Shown: in pieces, positions 1 to 11,853 of the stretch | How positions within the stretch are numbered: position 1 is the stretch's first letter | How the letters are laid out: every line of letters begins with the position of its first letter | From: Glomus cerebriforme | Taxonomy: Eukaryota; Glomeromycota; Glomeromycetes; Glomerales; Glomeraceae | DNA length: 49,311 bases | Direction: 5' to 3' | Assembly: GCA_003550305.1 (NCBI GenBank) | Contig: QKYT01000033.1 | Location: 84,283-133,593 of the forward strand | Position numbers and translations under genes: made by a program | Notes under the pieces: generated by a model | What the model was told of the DNA's origin: nothing | What the model saw: only the letters and a program-made list of their open reading frames with translations | Database searches by the model: none

Positions 1-475
1 CACTGGTTGATGAATAAATTCGTCCAACACAATTATTTTCAATTTCTGAGTTTGATTGTTAATATCTTCATATGTAGTGGCTCAATTTGAATGATCTTTA
101 GTTCATAAGCTAGACATGATATTGGATTTCAAATGAATATATTATTTGTTTAACATACATACTAAGAAATCAATAATTATGTAACCTCATTAAAATTAGA
201 GAACGAAATACAATTCATGTAATAAAAATGTAAATAACTTACCAAATATGTGAGATAAATAAATGAATTCATATTCATTTGAAAGAGGAGATCAAGATCT
301 ATCCATTAAATCTAAAATCGCATGATTTGAACCACTGGTTGATGAATAAATGCTGAGTTTGGTTGTTAATATCTCCACATGTACTAGCTCAATCTGAATG
401 ACCCTTGATTCCTAAATTAAAGCAATTCTCACCTTTCAAATAAATATAAAAATATTTATTTAATATACATGTAAA
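1..475 (+). repeat. Diverged direct repeat, two copies
   Basis: The first bases (CACTGGTTGATGAATAAAT) recur at about 332-350. Both copies continue in parallel: 'TGAGTTTG.TTGTTAATATCT', then 'CATATGTAGTGGCTCAAT' versus 'CACATGTACTAGCTCAAT', then 'TGAATGA', and later 'TTTCAAATRAATAT'. The second copy lacks about 25 bases found in the first. The left copy may begin outside the window. The family is not recognised. Confidence 0.6.
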
Positions 476-2954
476 ATCTAATATAAAAATTTTTAAAAAT
501 TATATTTGTTACAAATAATTACCAAATAATATCTAATAGGTAAGTCTTGAATTCTTTTTACTTTAGGATTTATTTACTATTTAATGATTTTATTAAAATA
601 AAACTAATAAAATAATCCCAAAGGTAAAAGAGAAAGTTGTATAAGAATAAATTTTTTTTCCTATGATTACTAATAATAAAAAATTTTAGTCAGTGTCGCA
701 AATCATTACTAATAAATAATTTTGTGCCAATTTTATGCTACAAATCATGTGATCATAACCTATATAAAGAACTGCTATTTGTACAAAATTAAAAATTGAG
801 GGAAGTTAAACTGTTGCAAATACTATACTGAATCGCAATTATGATATGATATATATACAGTATATATAAATGGTTTCTATTTTGCTGCATGATGCTAACC
901 AAATTAATACCTACTTCCTTTCTTTTTGAAAATACATCATTTATCATAACAGCCAATCACAAGCAATAACACTATTAAAATATTGATCAGCTAATACCAA
1001 CAACTATATAGACAATATAGTACATTCTGTATATAGTGTTAATAATTAATTTTTATATATAAATCAAAAATTATTAACCAACTTTATTACTTAATTTCAA
1101 TTTAACTTATATTAATTTTTATAATTAGGAGAATCTGAATTTATAAGTAATTTTATTATAGAAATTTTTTTTAAAGGTTTATATGCCTATAAAAACATAC
1201 TAATTTACTATATAACATAGTAATTTTTAAGTATTTTGCTTAAACAAGTCAATTATAAACTACTAAAATTACTGAGTTTAAATAATAATTTTAGCTATAA
1301 AATATTTAATTTATTATTTCATTTATCATAAATTTTTTAATTTATTTATTATTTAAAAAACTATATAAGTAATACATTAGAATTTTGTAATATATTATTA
1401 TGTAATTCAAAAACTAATTAATCAAATTATAATAAATTTATATGTTTAGATAATTTTAATATTCTATTTTTAGATATGTTTTACTTGTATTAGTAAGTCT
1501 TATTTCATGAGATATTAATATTTTTGTATTTTTTTTAAAAATAATATATTTCTTTTATGAACTATTGTATAAAAATTATTATAAATATTAAAAAATATTA
1601 AAGTTATATAAATAAATATATAAAGATAGAATTAAAAGTTTATACTTAATAATTTTTTTTTAAGACAAATAAATATAAGCAGATATTTATTAAATAAATT
1701 TTAAAATATTACAAAATAAATAAGCTAATTTAAATTCATAATATACTCTAATACTATTTATAATAACATAAAGAAAACTATGAGAGTAAAAATAAGCTAT
1801 CTTAAATGAGATTATACTTTTAATCTTATCTTACTTCAGTTTATACAAGTTTAATACATAAAAAAAAACTATAAATATAAAAATATCTTTACTATTATTC
1901 TTAAATTAATCAGTTTTTAATAATATAAGTTGAAATATTTTAAAATGAATTATAAATTACTAAAGCAATCTTAAATTGGATTAACTTTAGTATTACAGAT
2001 GAAACTAATTTATCTAATTTGATTTATAAAAGTAAGAAAAGAGAAGGAATTTCTTACAAAGCATAAAAGCAGATAATCTAATTATAGTGAGCAATTTTGA
2101 ATTCTTATGGAGTTTAATGTATGCTTATAACCAAGTTTGAAGAGTCATAATAGTTCTTACTTAAAATTGCTAAATGAATATTATTTGAAAAATTAGTTTT
2201 ACTTGAAGACAAATAGTACACTTTTATTTTCAAATGGTCAAAAATAATATTATCTGTTATTAGTTTCTTACTTCTGAAAGTTGGTACTAGTAGCTAATCT
2301 TTATAATCTTATTTGATATTTCATACTAATTTAAAGATTTAACTATACTTAAGAAGAAATTTATATAAACTGATATAAGAACTGATACCAATAATCTCAA
2401 TTATTAGAATCAAAGCAATTTTGTTGAAAAGTATAATTTACTGAAGGTAAAGATAAATATTTTGTCTCTAAATAATAAAAGATAAGAAAAAGATTTTTGG
2501 GATCAAGAATAAGAATATTATGAAAACCAATATAGTTTTGGATAGGGAAAATATTAGTAAAATAAATATAGCATTAAAAAAAGTAAATAAAAATTTATTA
2601 TTTTACTGTAAGGTAAAGATATTTCTTAATTTTAACTTTATTCTTAATGGATAAGACAAGTCTTTTTAAATTAAGTGTATATAAAATTGCATATAGTTGA
2701 ATAATAGCAGCTTATTTCCCTTCTTACTTTACCAGCAGATTAAAAGTAGCTTTATTAGATTTACTCTTTTTCAAAACTATAAGTATATATAGATATCTAA
2801 GAAGATTTAGTAATGTAACCTCACCCATAATAAAGAAAGTGCAGAATCATTAATAATTGTAATAATATAAATAAATAATTATAACTTGTAATAATATTTT
2901 ATTTTATATTTAAACTGTGTATTTTTGAATAAAGTTTTACATGCTATTGATTAA

Positions 2955-3310
2955 ATAAAATTTTTTTTTTTTTTTTTGAAGACAAAATGAATATTAAATT
3001 AACTTTATTAAATAATAAAATCAAACATAAAATATATAATTTGGCTATGCTGAAAAGGATTATTATTATATCAGTAATTCATTTTTTATCTTAATACATG
3101 AAAAAATACTACTTATTATACTAAGATGCATAGATCCTTAAAATGATATTATGTTACTGGACCTCTTTAAATAAAGTATATTCTGACTTTTCCTTATATC
3201 CTAACACAAAGCACTAAAATATATTCAGAAAAAATCAAAAATTATATGTTATCTCTATTTTTATATCTTACAAAAGCCAGTTTCTAATAGCAAAATAAAT
3301 ACTTCAACTG
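2955..3310 (-). mobile_element. Decayed 3' end of the poly(A) retroelement seen at 7930-9514
   Basis: A run of about 16 T followed by GAAGAC is the reverse complement of the GTCTTC-poly(A) end of the intact element near 9500. Similarity continues inward: 'TGAAT..TTAACTTTATT' matches the reverse complement of the 9470 region, 'TATTCTGACTTTTCCTTATATCCTA' parallels the reverse complement of about 9285-9320, and 'AGCCAGTTTCTAATAGCAAA' (about 3277) parallels that of about 9147-9167. Most differences move G/C positions to A/T, so this is an older, A+T-decayed copy on the opposite strand. Confidence 0.55.
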
Positions 3311-3600
3311 AATCAAAATGACTACTTATATTATTTCATCTATAACTTCTATTCAAAAACTCTTATCCTAAATATATTTCTGTAGTATTTCTTCTATAAT
3401 AGACTAATTTCTAATAGTACAAGACTGCTTTCTTTTTCCAAATCAAGATGATTATTTATATTCAATAATATTGTTTTACATATTCTATTTTTATCTAAAA
3501 ATTTTTATCCTTAACATACCTATTATAAAAAGATAACTTTCTAATAATACTAAACCTCAAACCTAAAATCATACACATCCTTCCAACTATGCAAACACAT
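3275..3600. repeat. Tandem-like units of about 125-140 bp
   Basis: A core 'TTTCTAATAGYAC/A' recurs near 3280, 3407 and 3538. A second block 'CTAAAAATTTTTATCCTTAA' (with variants) recurs near 3354 and 3495. The same second block and spacing recur near 11150 and 11281. The period is about 125-141 bp and the copies are too diverged to define the unit by eye. Confidence 0.45.
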
Positions 3601-4904
3601 GCCTTCTTTTTTATTCTTTTTTTAGTATATCTTAATTATAAATATTATTCAAATTTTAAAATCAATTTGAATATATAGTAAAATTCCAAATTATTTTTGG
3701 TATTCCAAATTATTTTAGCATTTTATTTAGTAAATTATATATAAACTGAATGAATTTGTACATTTCAAATTATATTTATAATATTCCAAAATAATTTGAA
3801 TATATTATATTACTTTAAGAGACTAAAAAAGTAATTATCTTTTGTAAATAAATAATTATGAGTGTAACAATAATAAAAGCCAATCATCACTGCGATGATT
3901 AGCTAAAAATCTTTTTTCAGATATTTCTTTACAAGAGATATAGAAAATTGCAAATAAATGTATTAATTCTGAAGAAAATCACATACATCTTTATTTAATC
4001 TCTTAGAAGTTTAAAGCTTCTGTAAATAAAAATAAAATTATAATAAAAGGCAAAATACTAATCCAAACTTTTCAGAAAAAAACTTTCTTCAATAACTTTT
4101 TTTTTTACCTTCTTACATCCATAAAAATCTAGAGTAAATAAAGTTATTATTTTTCCTATAAAATTTTCTTAATTTTAACTTCTTTTAACTTCATCTATCT
4201 AAGGCAATACAAAATAATAAAATTGGTTTTTATAACCAGTCAAATCAATCTATGTTAAATTTTAAAAAAAAATTTATATATTATTACTATACCAGGTAAA
4301 TTTTTAAAAAAATTTTATATGAATTTTACATATAAAATTTTTTGAAAAAAAATTAAAAGTCAGGTTGCCAGATCATTTTCAAAATTTTTATATTATGAGA
4401 ACCAATAAATTAAGTTTATATGGCTTAATGGTTAAAGTAAAGATATTTTCTTTGAGAACTTAGAATGGCCAAATGCATTAATACAAAAGAAAATAAGTCA
4501 TTATCCAAAGAAAAAGTAAAAAGTTATGAATGTATTTTATAAAAAATTAAAGTAATAATAAATGACTACTTAAACCAATAAAGTTATATATAAAATAAAA
4601 ATAGAAGCATTTTTACTTAGACTTTTAAAGCTTTTTACTATTCAGAAAAACTTCAAAATTGTGTTTTTATTTTTTCAAAAAATTGGTCAGAAAATTATAG
4701 AAAAGAATTGTTTTTTAAAAAAAAAAATAATAAATAAAAAAAAATTATAATTGTAATAATTTAAATAAATAATATTTAGAATAAATATACATATAACAGC
4801 CTGCTATATGCTTTATTTATAATAACCTCAGAAATTTTATTTTTATGTAATATTATTTATTGACATTATTATGTACATATTATTATTTATTTATTAGCTG
4901 TTTA

Positions 4905-5400
4905 TGATAATCTTTTTTTTTCTAATTAACTTTTTTTTTCCTTTCTTCTCAGATATGTCTACTAATTTTATTTTTTATTTTTTTTTNTTTTTTCATTTGT
5001 TTACTTGTTTTTTTCTTTCTTTTTTCTCTAATACTTTCTTTTTTTTTATTTTTCCTTTCCATTTAGTCTGCTCTTCATCTCTTAGGTTTCATTTTTATTT
5101 TCAATAAGTTTTTTTATTTTAACTTCTTTTTCTGCTCTTTAGCATTTCGGTCTTTAGGTGAGTCTTTTCTTTATTTTTTTTTTNNTTTTTTTGTTTTTGG
5201 CAGGGGTTTTTTTGTTTTAATTATCTTCTTTTTCTTTTTTTTCTTTATTTTTTCTTTGTTTNTTTTTTCTTTTTNTTNNTTTTTTNCTTCTTTTTTTTGT
5301 TTNTTTTTTCTTTTTCTTTTTTTTTTATTTCATTCATTCTTTCTTTTTGTGTATTTCTTTTTTTCATTATTTCCTTTAGGATGCTTTAGTTTAGTTGCCT
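4905..5400 (+). repeat. Long pyrimidine (T/C) tract with unresolved bases
   Basis: The + strand here is almost wholly T with scattered C. Ambiguous bases near 4987, 5184, 5262, 5275, 5278, 5286 and 5303 show that the sequence could not be resolved cleanly. The Phe/Leu-rich open frame across it (4904-5107) is a composition artefact. Confidence 0.8.
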
Positions 5401-5534
5401 AGTAATATAAATAATAAAAAAAATAAAAAAAATGCATATTTACTTTTACTATATTAATGTATATTGTCATTTTTTATTGTGTTTAATTTGATAAATTAAA
5501 ATTCTATAAATAAATAAGAATAAATTTATTATTT

Positions 5535-5868
5535 TATTTGTAACATCATATTACATGTCTTATTTGTAATAACCTCAATTTTATTCAATTAAAATTTAAG
5601 ATCATGTAACGTAAATAGTTTAGCAGATCAAAATAAAAGATCAGTTATATAACTAAAACAAAAATTTTTTAAAAAATTTCAAAAAACTGCTTATAACTTA
5701 AAATTTTATCTATGAAACTATCTTTATTACATTAAGTAAAAGTTTTTCAAATTAAATTTTACATACAGAAATCTTATTAATAAAATATTTAAAATAATTT
5801 ATTATTAAAAAAAATAAAAAAAAGTTGTTACAAATAAGATATATAACAGGATGTTACAAATATATTTT
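5535..5868. repeat. Inverted-repeat pair, possible decayed MITE
   Basis: The arm at about 5538-5580 (ATTTGTAACATCATATTACA, then TGTCTTATTTGTAATAAC) is matched by the reverse complement of about 5828-5868 (ATTTGTAACATCCTGTTATA, then TATCTTATTTGTAACAAC). A third related stretch lies near 4782-4832 (CTTTATTTATAATAACCTCA). The interior of about 250 bp is not palindromic and has no coding frame. No target-site duplication could be fixed in this A/T background. Confidence 0.45.
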
Positions 5869-7912
5869 TTCAATAAATAAATAATTTTTATAAATAAAAA
5901 TTTATATATATTTACTTATTTATTATATAATAGTTATTTATAAATTAATTAATGATTAATTAACAGTTAATTAATTAGTTAATTAACTAAATTTATAATT
6001 AATAATTATTTTATCATTTCTATTTATAAACTATTATTTTAAAATATAGAATTCTCATATTTTTCTTTGATAGAATATCATATTTTTATTAATTATAAAA
6101 ATAATAAAATTTTTTTTTAAAAGAAGAGAAAATAGTAAGTTTATGCATTTTACTTTCTTATTTTCTTATTTAATTTAGATTTGATATAAAAACTAATTTT
6201 ATTATATAAATAAGTTTTTTATTTAAATTAATATATATACTTTCTTTTACAAAAGTTTTCTTAATATATTTAGTTTCTAATTTATTAAAAAAATTATTAT
6301 TTTTATTATATTTATAGAACTGAATTTTTATTGATTAATTTATATTAGTAATCTATCTCTGATTTCAAATAATAACAATATCTGTTTTTTAATAAAATAA
6401 ATAAATTTATAGAAATATCTAATAAATATTCTCAGGACTTTTCATTAAAAAATAATAAATAAAATAAAATAAATAGTATAGGTAAAGATGATATTATAAC
6501 TATATTTTTGAAATTTACAATATTGTAGATTTTTGAATCAAATTATATATAATAGTTTATAACTTCATAACATAAATTATGTGATTTATATAAAATATAA
6601 AATTGCTAATTACTTGAGATATAGTAATTGAATTTTAACAAAATTTATATCATTTAAATCATCTTAATAAGAGAAATTAAATGATATAAATTTCATCTTT
6701 TTATTATTATTATTACTAAAATTATGAACTAATAAACATTTAAAAAATTATTAATAACAGAATATTATCTAGTAATTAGATTTTGATAAATTTTATACCA
6801 ATCATTTTGTCCTAATAAAATAAATTAAATGATGATAAATTCATCTTTTCTATTATTAATAATAATAAAGTTATAACTTCATAATCATTTAAAAATTATT
6901 AATATCAAAATATTATTTAATGATTGTAATTAATGTATTTTGCTAAATTTTATATCATTTAATTTATCTTAATGTGATGATTCAAATGGTGGTAAATTTA
7001 TTTTTTTTATTATTAATATTAATGAAAATATACTTTAATAAAATTTAATATATTTTAGCCAAAATTGCAGATTTGGATCTTAAAATCTATAATATTTATA
7101 ATATTATAATCATAATATTATAATTTTAACTGGCTAATTGCAGTAACATCCTTAGTATAGATAATTTATAATAATAAGTTATATATATATACCAAAAAAA
7201 AATTATATTTTCTATATAAGAATTAAATAAATATCTTTATCTCATTTATTTTTTTTTAAATCATTTAGTAATCTCTTTAAATTGCATAATATTTATTAAG
7301 TAATAATTTTTAAATTTTATTAAAATATTTTCTTCTTAAATTAATAATTTTTTGATTTTAAAAAAAATTAGTTAAACATTTTAATATTTTAAATTTAATA
7401 TTTAATATTTTTGTATTTAATTTTACATATTTTTAAAATTAATAGTTATTTTTTAATCTATTATTATTTGTGTATTATCTAATTTAGATTATCTTCTATT
7501 TTTAAAAAAAAGTAAAACTATCTTTTATATTATATATATAATATATTTTTTCTTACATATCTTTTTAGTTTAATATTTATATTTAATTTATTTAATATAT
7601 GATTTTTATATTAATTAACTATTATTTCTTAACTAACATCTCATAAGTCATAATTTATTTTGATTTTGTATTTTAGTTATATTTAAATTTTTTTAAATTA
7701 TATTATATGATTTAAATTAAATCCTATAATTTTTTTTTTTTCTAATTTTTACTAATATTATTATTAATAATACAATTTATTCATTAATTAAATTGTTAAT
7801 TATTATTTACTAATGCATCAAATATTATAATTTTTATTTAATTTATTAATTATTCTTGTATATCATTGATTTTTTATTTTATTTTATGGTATCATTTTTT
7901 TTATTTATAATT

Positions 7913-9531
7913 AATTCTTTTATTATATTGGCTACTCTCCCTGCTGATCTTTACGTCCATTTCTCTGAAGAAGTTTTAGAAAGAAAAGTTGCACTTTGTC
8001 CTAAGAAAGCAGTCTTTTAGTTATAGAAAAAGTTGCTCTATGACGTTGGACTTAACTAGAGAGATTTAGAAAGTTTATTATTTAGTATCTGACACACCAA
8101 GTTTCTCCGCAAGTCAGGTCTATATAATTTTCAGTCACCTATGTCTTTCTCAAAAGTTGATACCTGAGCGGCCATTTAGTATTCTAAGGTACGCTTTACG
8201 TGCACAAGACGGATGGGTTGGACTTGTGGCTGCTCTTAGTGAACTCAGGAGCAGGCCTAGCGCAGAGTTTCTTTGGAAGTTAAGCAGCTTTTCGCAGAGT
8301 TATCGTATGGGCTTGGCTCAGCAGGAAGAGGCTTTTCTAGCATATAAGTTTGGTGAATATTTTCCTTTTTATAATTTTAATATTCATTTTTGTTGGTAGA
8401 AAGGTGGAAGGCATCAAGATTTTTAGGTTCGTGAAGACAAATACTGAATCAGCTTTGGAATTATCGTATATCGCTATATCAAGTCTGCTAACCTTGGCTG
8501 CTTATTTGTATAAACTACTGCAGAACGGTCCTCTGGTGGGAGATGGGAGGTACTGAAAATTTTGATTGATAGCTGATCATTTGTTGATGATTGGTTCCCT
8601 TGTTATAACACATTTCTTAGTTTTTTTTCACAATGATGATCCCTATTTTAGCCCTTTAGGGTGATGTCATAGTAGTTGAATAAAAAAATTAATAAAAAGA
8701 ACAAAAAGTTCAAGAAGACGTTGGGTATAGGGTCAGATGCATTAATTAGGTAGAATTGGGGTGGGAGTGCTGGAGCTTGGCTGTTATCTTTTGCAATAGA
8801 TATATCAAGGATCAAGATTCTTCGACAGGGTTAGGCATAATCCAAAAATAACTTCTGGGTAAGTAATTGACTTGATTCTCTGGGAGGACGGCGTGTCTAG
8901 ATCGTGAGGAATTGGCTTATTTTGAAGGGATACCTACTGGGGTGGACGTTTGTGGGTGGGCAAGGTACTGGGTGATCACCTCCGAATGAGACAGTATAAG
9001 CAGTCGACTCGATTCATCTGATGCATCCGAGAGGATGACTCAAAGGTACCGATCCTGATAGGGAAGTTTAAAGGTAAAAGTAGGTTTAGTTTCTTTTCTG
9101 TATCTTTTAGTTTTAGTATTAGATAGTTCACCTTTCTTTCTGGAGGTTGGTACTAGTAGCCGGCTTCTATAATTTCTCTTACAAAAGTGAGGAAGGCTTT
9201 TATAACAAATCTTACTAGTTAGAAGATCCAAGTGTATTGTGGAAATATTTGGGAGGACTGATTGAAAGGTTTATTTTATTTGGTACTAGTACTGGGATAT
9301 GGGAAAGAATCAGAGCATACTAATATCTAAGGAGTGACTTGCTTCAGTCCTCACTCTGAGGACTCATGCTACGTAAGTGTGACATGTTAAAATTTTTCAT
9401 TTAGTTAGAGGTTTTATATCTGATCTATATAACTTTGTCACTATTAGTTTACCGCCTATGTGCATTGATTTACTTAAATAAAGTTCATGATTCAGCACGT
9501 CTTCAAAAAAAAAAAATTCTTTTATTATATT
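7913..9531 (+). mobile_element. Poly(A)-tailed retroposed element with 17-bp target-site duplication
   Basis: The 17-base sequence AATTCTTTTATTATATT occurs at 7913-7929 and again at 9515-9531. Between the copies lies about 1.58 kb of clearly less A+T-rich DNA that ends in GTCTTC plus a run of about 12 A. A long duplication next to a 3' poly(A) tail is the signature of target-primed reverse transcription, as with LINEs, SINE-like elements or processed transcripts. An open frame at 8157-8399 and one at 8350-8556 are not recognised, and I see no reverse-transcriptase or endonuclease motif. The element may be a 5'-truncated LINE, a non-autonomous element or a retroposed non-coding RNA. The box TTGGTACTAGTA occurs twice near its 3' end, about 133 bp apart. 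Confidence 0.8.
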
Positions 9532-10447
9532 AATAATTTTTAGAAATTCATCTATATTTATTTTATTATCATAGTTTTCATAAAAATCTATATATTTAAA
9601 ATAAGCTGAAAATTTTTTATTTTCATTATTTGTTTTAATTTTAATAAACTTTCTGAAACCTTATTTATAATTATTAATATAATAATTTTAGTTATTATTA
9701 TATTTTTATTATTTTGGATAATATTTATTAAAATTATTATTTCAATTAAATTTTATTTAAGTATTTATTATTATAAAAAACTGTCTTTATATTTTTATTT
9801 ATATTTAAAATTATTTTTAAATATTTTTTCTATTTAAACTATCTTCATTTTAAAAATTTTTTTTTTTCTTAAATATAAGGTATAAATTTTGGCATTCTTA
9901 TAAATAGTATTAATAATAGAGGTTATCCAAAATATTAGGCTTAGATTTATTATTATAATACAAGATATATTATTATATTTAATTTTTTTTTTTATTTATT
10001 TTTTTTTTTTTTGTTTTATTTTCAAAATTTTATTTGTAAAAAAATTTGGTCTAATTAGTATCAATACTTCTATATGAATTAGAAAATTAAAAAATTTAAA
10101 AAGAAAAGTAAAAAAATTCTAATATTTTATTTTTAAATTTGTTATATTTATAACTTAGTAAGATAAAAATCAATAAATACTGTATATCAATTTATTAAAA
10201 AGATTAAATAAATCAATTTCTTAGTATAATATTAGAAAATTTTTTAATATAAAAATTTGCATAGATTTATAATTTATTTTTTTTAAATTAAATAATATTA
10301 ATTATAATTATTAATTTTAGATTAAAAATTCTGCTGATTTTAATAATTTTTCAAGTAAGCCTTTATTCAATATAATAAATTCAAATTAAAGTATCAAAAA
10401 ATGCACATGTAGTATCAACTATATATCTTTTAACACATTTATCACAA

Positions 10448-10610
10448 CCTTCTTATACATATCTACTATCATAATTACAATTAATTTTTACATATCCATT
10501 ATTATCATCACAATCAATTCCATATCTACTATCACTATTACAACTAATTTCTATATATTCATCACTATTATCACAATCAATTTCTACATAACTATTAACA
10601 ACATCACTAT
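10448..10610 (-). repeat. Minisatellite of about 33 bp, frame-preserving on the minus strand
   Basis: The element 'CAAYYAATTYYTAYATAT' recurs at about 10478, 10511, 10541 and 10574, giving steps of 33, 30 and 33 bases. Because all steps are multiples of three, the minus strand reads as an 11-residue repeat of the form (E/K)-I-x-C-x-x-x-S/N-x-x-Y, ending at a stop near 10452. An upstream in-frame stop limits it to about 50 residues, so it may be the remnant of a repeat-containing protein gene or simply a minisatellite. Confidence 0.5.
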
Positions 10611-10620
10611 ACTATATCTG

Positions 10621-10860
10621 AATAATGATTCTAATCCTATTAAAAAAGTAGTTTCAAAATTAAAAGAATTTTTAAAAGAATTAGATGTAACTTATGGAAA
10701 AAGAAAATATACTTAATATTTAGAAAGTTTTGAAAATAATAATATTAGAGTAAATTTAATACCAAAAATTTCTAATAAATGGTAAAAAAATTATATATAG
10801 CTTCTTTAAGTTATATTTTAATATTTAAAGAAGCAGCAAACAAATATGTATGAAAATTTG
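10621..10860 (+). pseudogene. Decayed coding relic of unknown family
   Basis: The + strand reads NNDSNPIKKVVSKLKEFLKE, then LDVTYGKRKYT, a TAA at 10714, YLESFENNNIRVNLIPKISN, then KW and a second TAA at 10783. Past an A7 run the sense continues in another frame (LYIASLSYILIFKEAANKYV) and then hits a TGA. Both TAA codons could come from CAA by a single C-to-T change. The composition is protein-like, but I do not recognise the family; a transposon-encoded protein is the likeliest source given the surroundings. No start codon or boundary is visible. Confidence 0.45.
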
Positions 10861-11144
10861 GATTTTAGTAGAGTTTATTTAGCGTTAAATTTATTTTTTG
10901 TAACTATAAACTTATATTTTTGAAGTTATATAAAATATATTTATTTTCTAATTTTAAATCATTTTTTTTATATTTTTAAATAGTCTTTTACATTTATAAA
11001 ACAGTTTTTTTTATTACACATTTCAACTTTTGGAAGGATTTAAGTTAAAATTATTTTAATTTTAGGTTTATATATAATTTCATGTTATATAATATAAAGA
11101 GATTAAAATAAAATAATCACTTATAACTTTTATATATAAGAAAA

Positions 11145-11315
11145 CTTTATCTAAAAATCTTTATCATTAATATATCTATATAGTATTTCTTTCTAAATAA
11201 ACCAGTTTTTAATAATTTTTCTTGTAAATTTCTTCGTATATTATTAATTTTCTATCTAATAGATCTTAAAAAAACTTTATCTAAAAACTTTTATTATTAA
11301 TATATCTATTACAAA
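11145..11315. repeat. Second location of the 130-bp-period repeat
   Basis: The block 'TTTATCTAAAAAYYTTTATY' followed by 'ATTAATATATCTAT' occurs near 11150 and again near 11281, 130 bases apart. It matches the block near 3354 and 3495, and 'ACCAGTTTTTAATAA' (about 11202) matches the TTTCTAATAG core there. Confidence 0.45.
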
Positions 11316-11853
11316 AAAAATAAATACTTTTTATATTCTATCTTAATTCTACTCTTTACTATTCTATTTCAATATTATACCTTAATTTTTATTTTAAACT
11401 TTTTTGATTTTCTAATTTTATTTACTAATCAATAAATATTAATATATTATTTTAAGAATATATAAAAGGAATTATATAAAACTAATAATTAATTATTAAC
11501 CATTTAGTTAGTTAAATTTATTTAAAGATAAGATTTATATCTCATATAAATAATATAGGTTTATATATATAATAAAATTTATATTAATTATTTATTATAA
11601 TTATATAATTATAAAATTAAGCAAAACATTATAAATAATATAGAATTTATAAAAAATTTAATATTAATTACCAAACAAAATTTCTTAAATTATATTTAAA
11701 AGAAAACAAATGCTTATTCAGTCATTATTTATTAAAAAATTTTAATTATTACTTTATAAAATACACAAAATATATAATATTTTTTACTTAAATATTAAAA
11801 TAAAAATATATAAATATTAAAAAAATTAAATAATATTAGTAAAAATTTTCATT

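Larger units (their letters stand above)
1..7912. other. A+T-rich gene-free region of decayed repeats
   Basis: No credible coding exon was found on either strand in this stretch. It is dominated by A/T runs and short decayed repeats, with no reading frame of convincing composition. Recognisable sub-structures are listed separately: a direct repeat at the left edge, a decayed retroelement 3' end near 2955, tandem-like units near 3280-3600, a pyrimidine tract near 4905-5400 and an inverted repeat near 5535-5868. Stretches between these show nothing else I can support. Confidence 0.7.
9532..11853. other. A+T-rich region with repeat relics
   Basis: No intact gene is visible. The stretch holds a 33-bp minisatellite (10448-10610), a decayed coding relic (10621-10860) and another copy of the 130-bp-period repeat (11150-11310). 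The remainder is A/T-rich sequence without recognisable structure. Confidence 0.65.

Noticed and set aside
3886..3904. Hairpin AATCATC-ACTGC-GATGATT
   Set aside because: Seven-base arms occur often by chance; no flanking structure supports a function.
8353..8399. Possible intron (GTGAAT...TTGGTAG) within the retroposed element
   Set aside because: Removing it joins the first frame to one that stops within about a dozen codons, so it does not improve any coding model.
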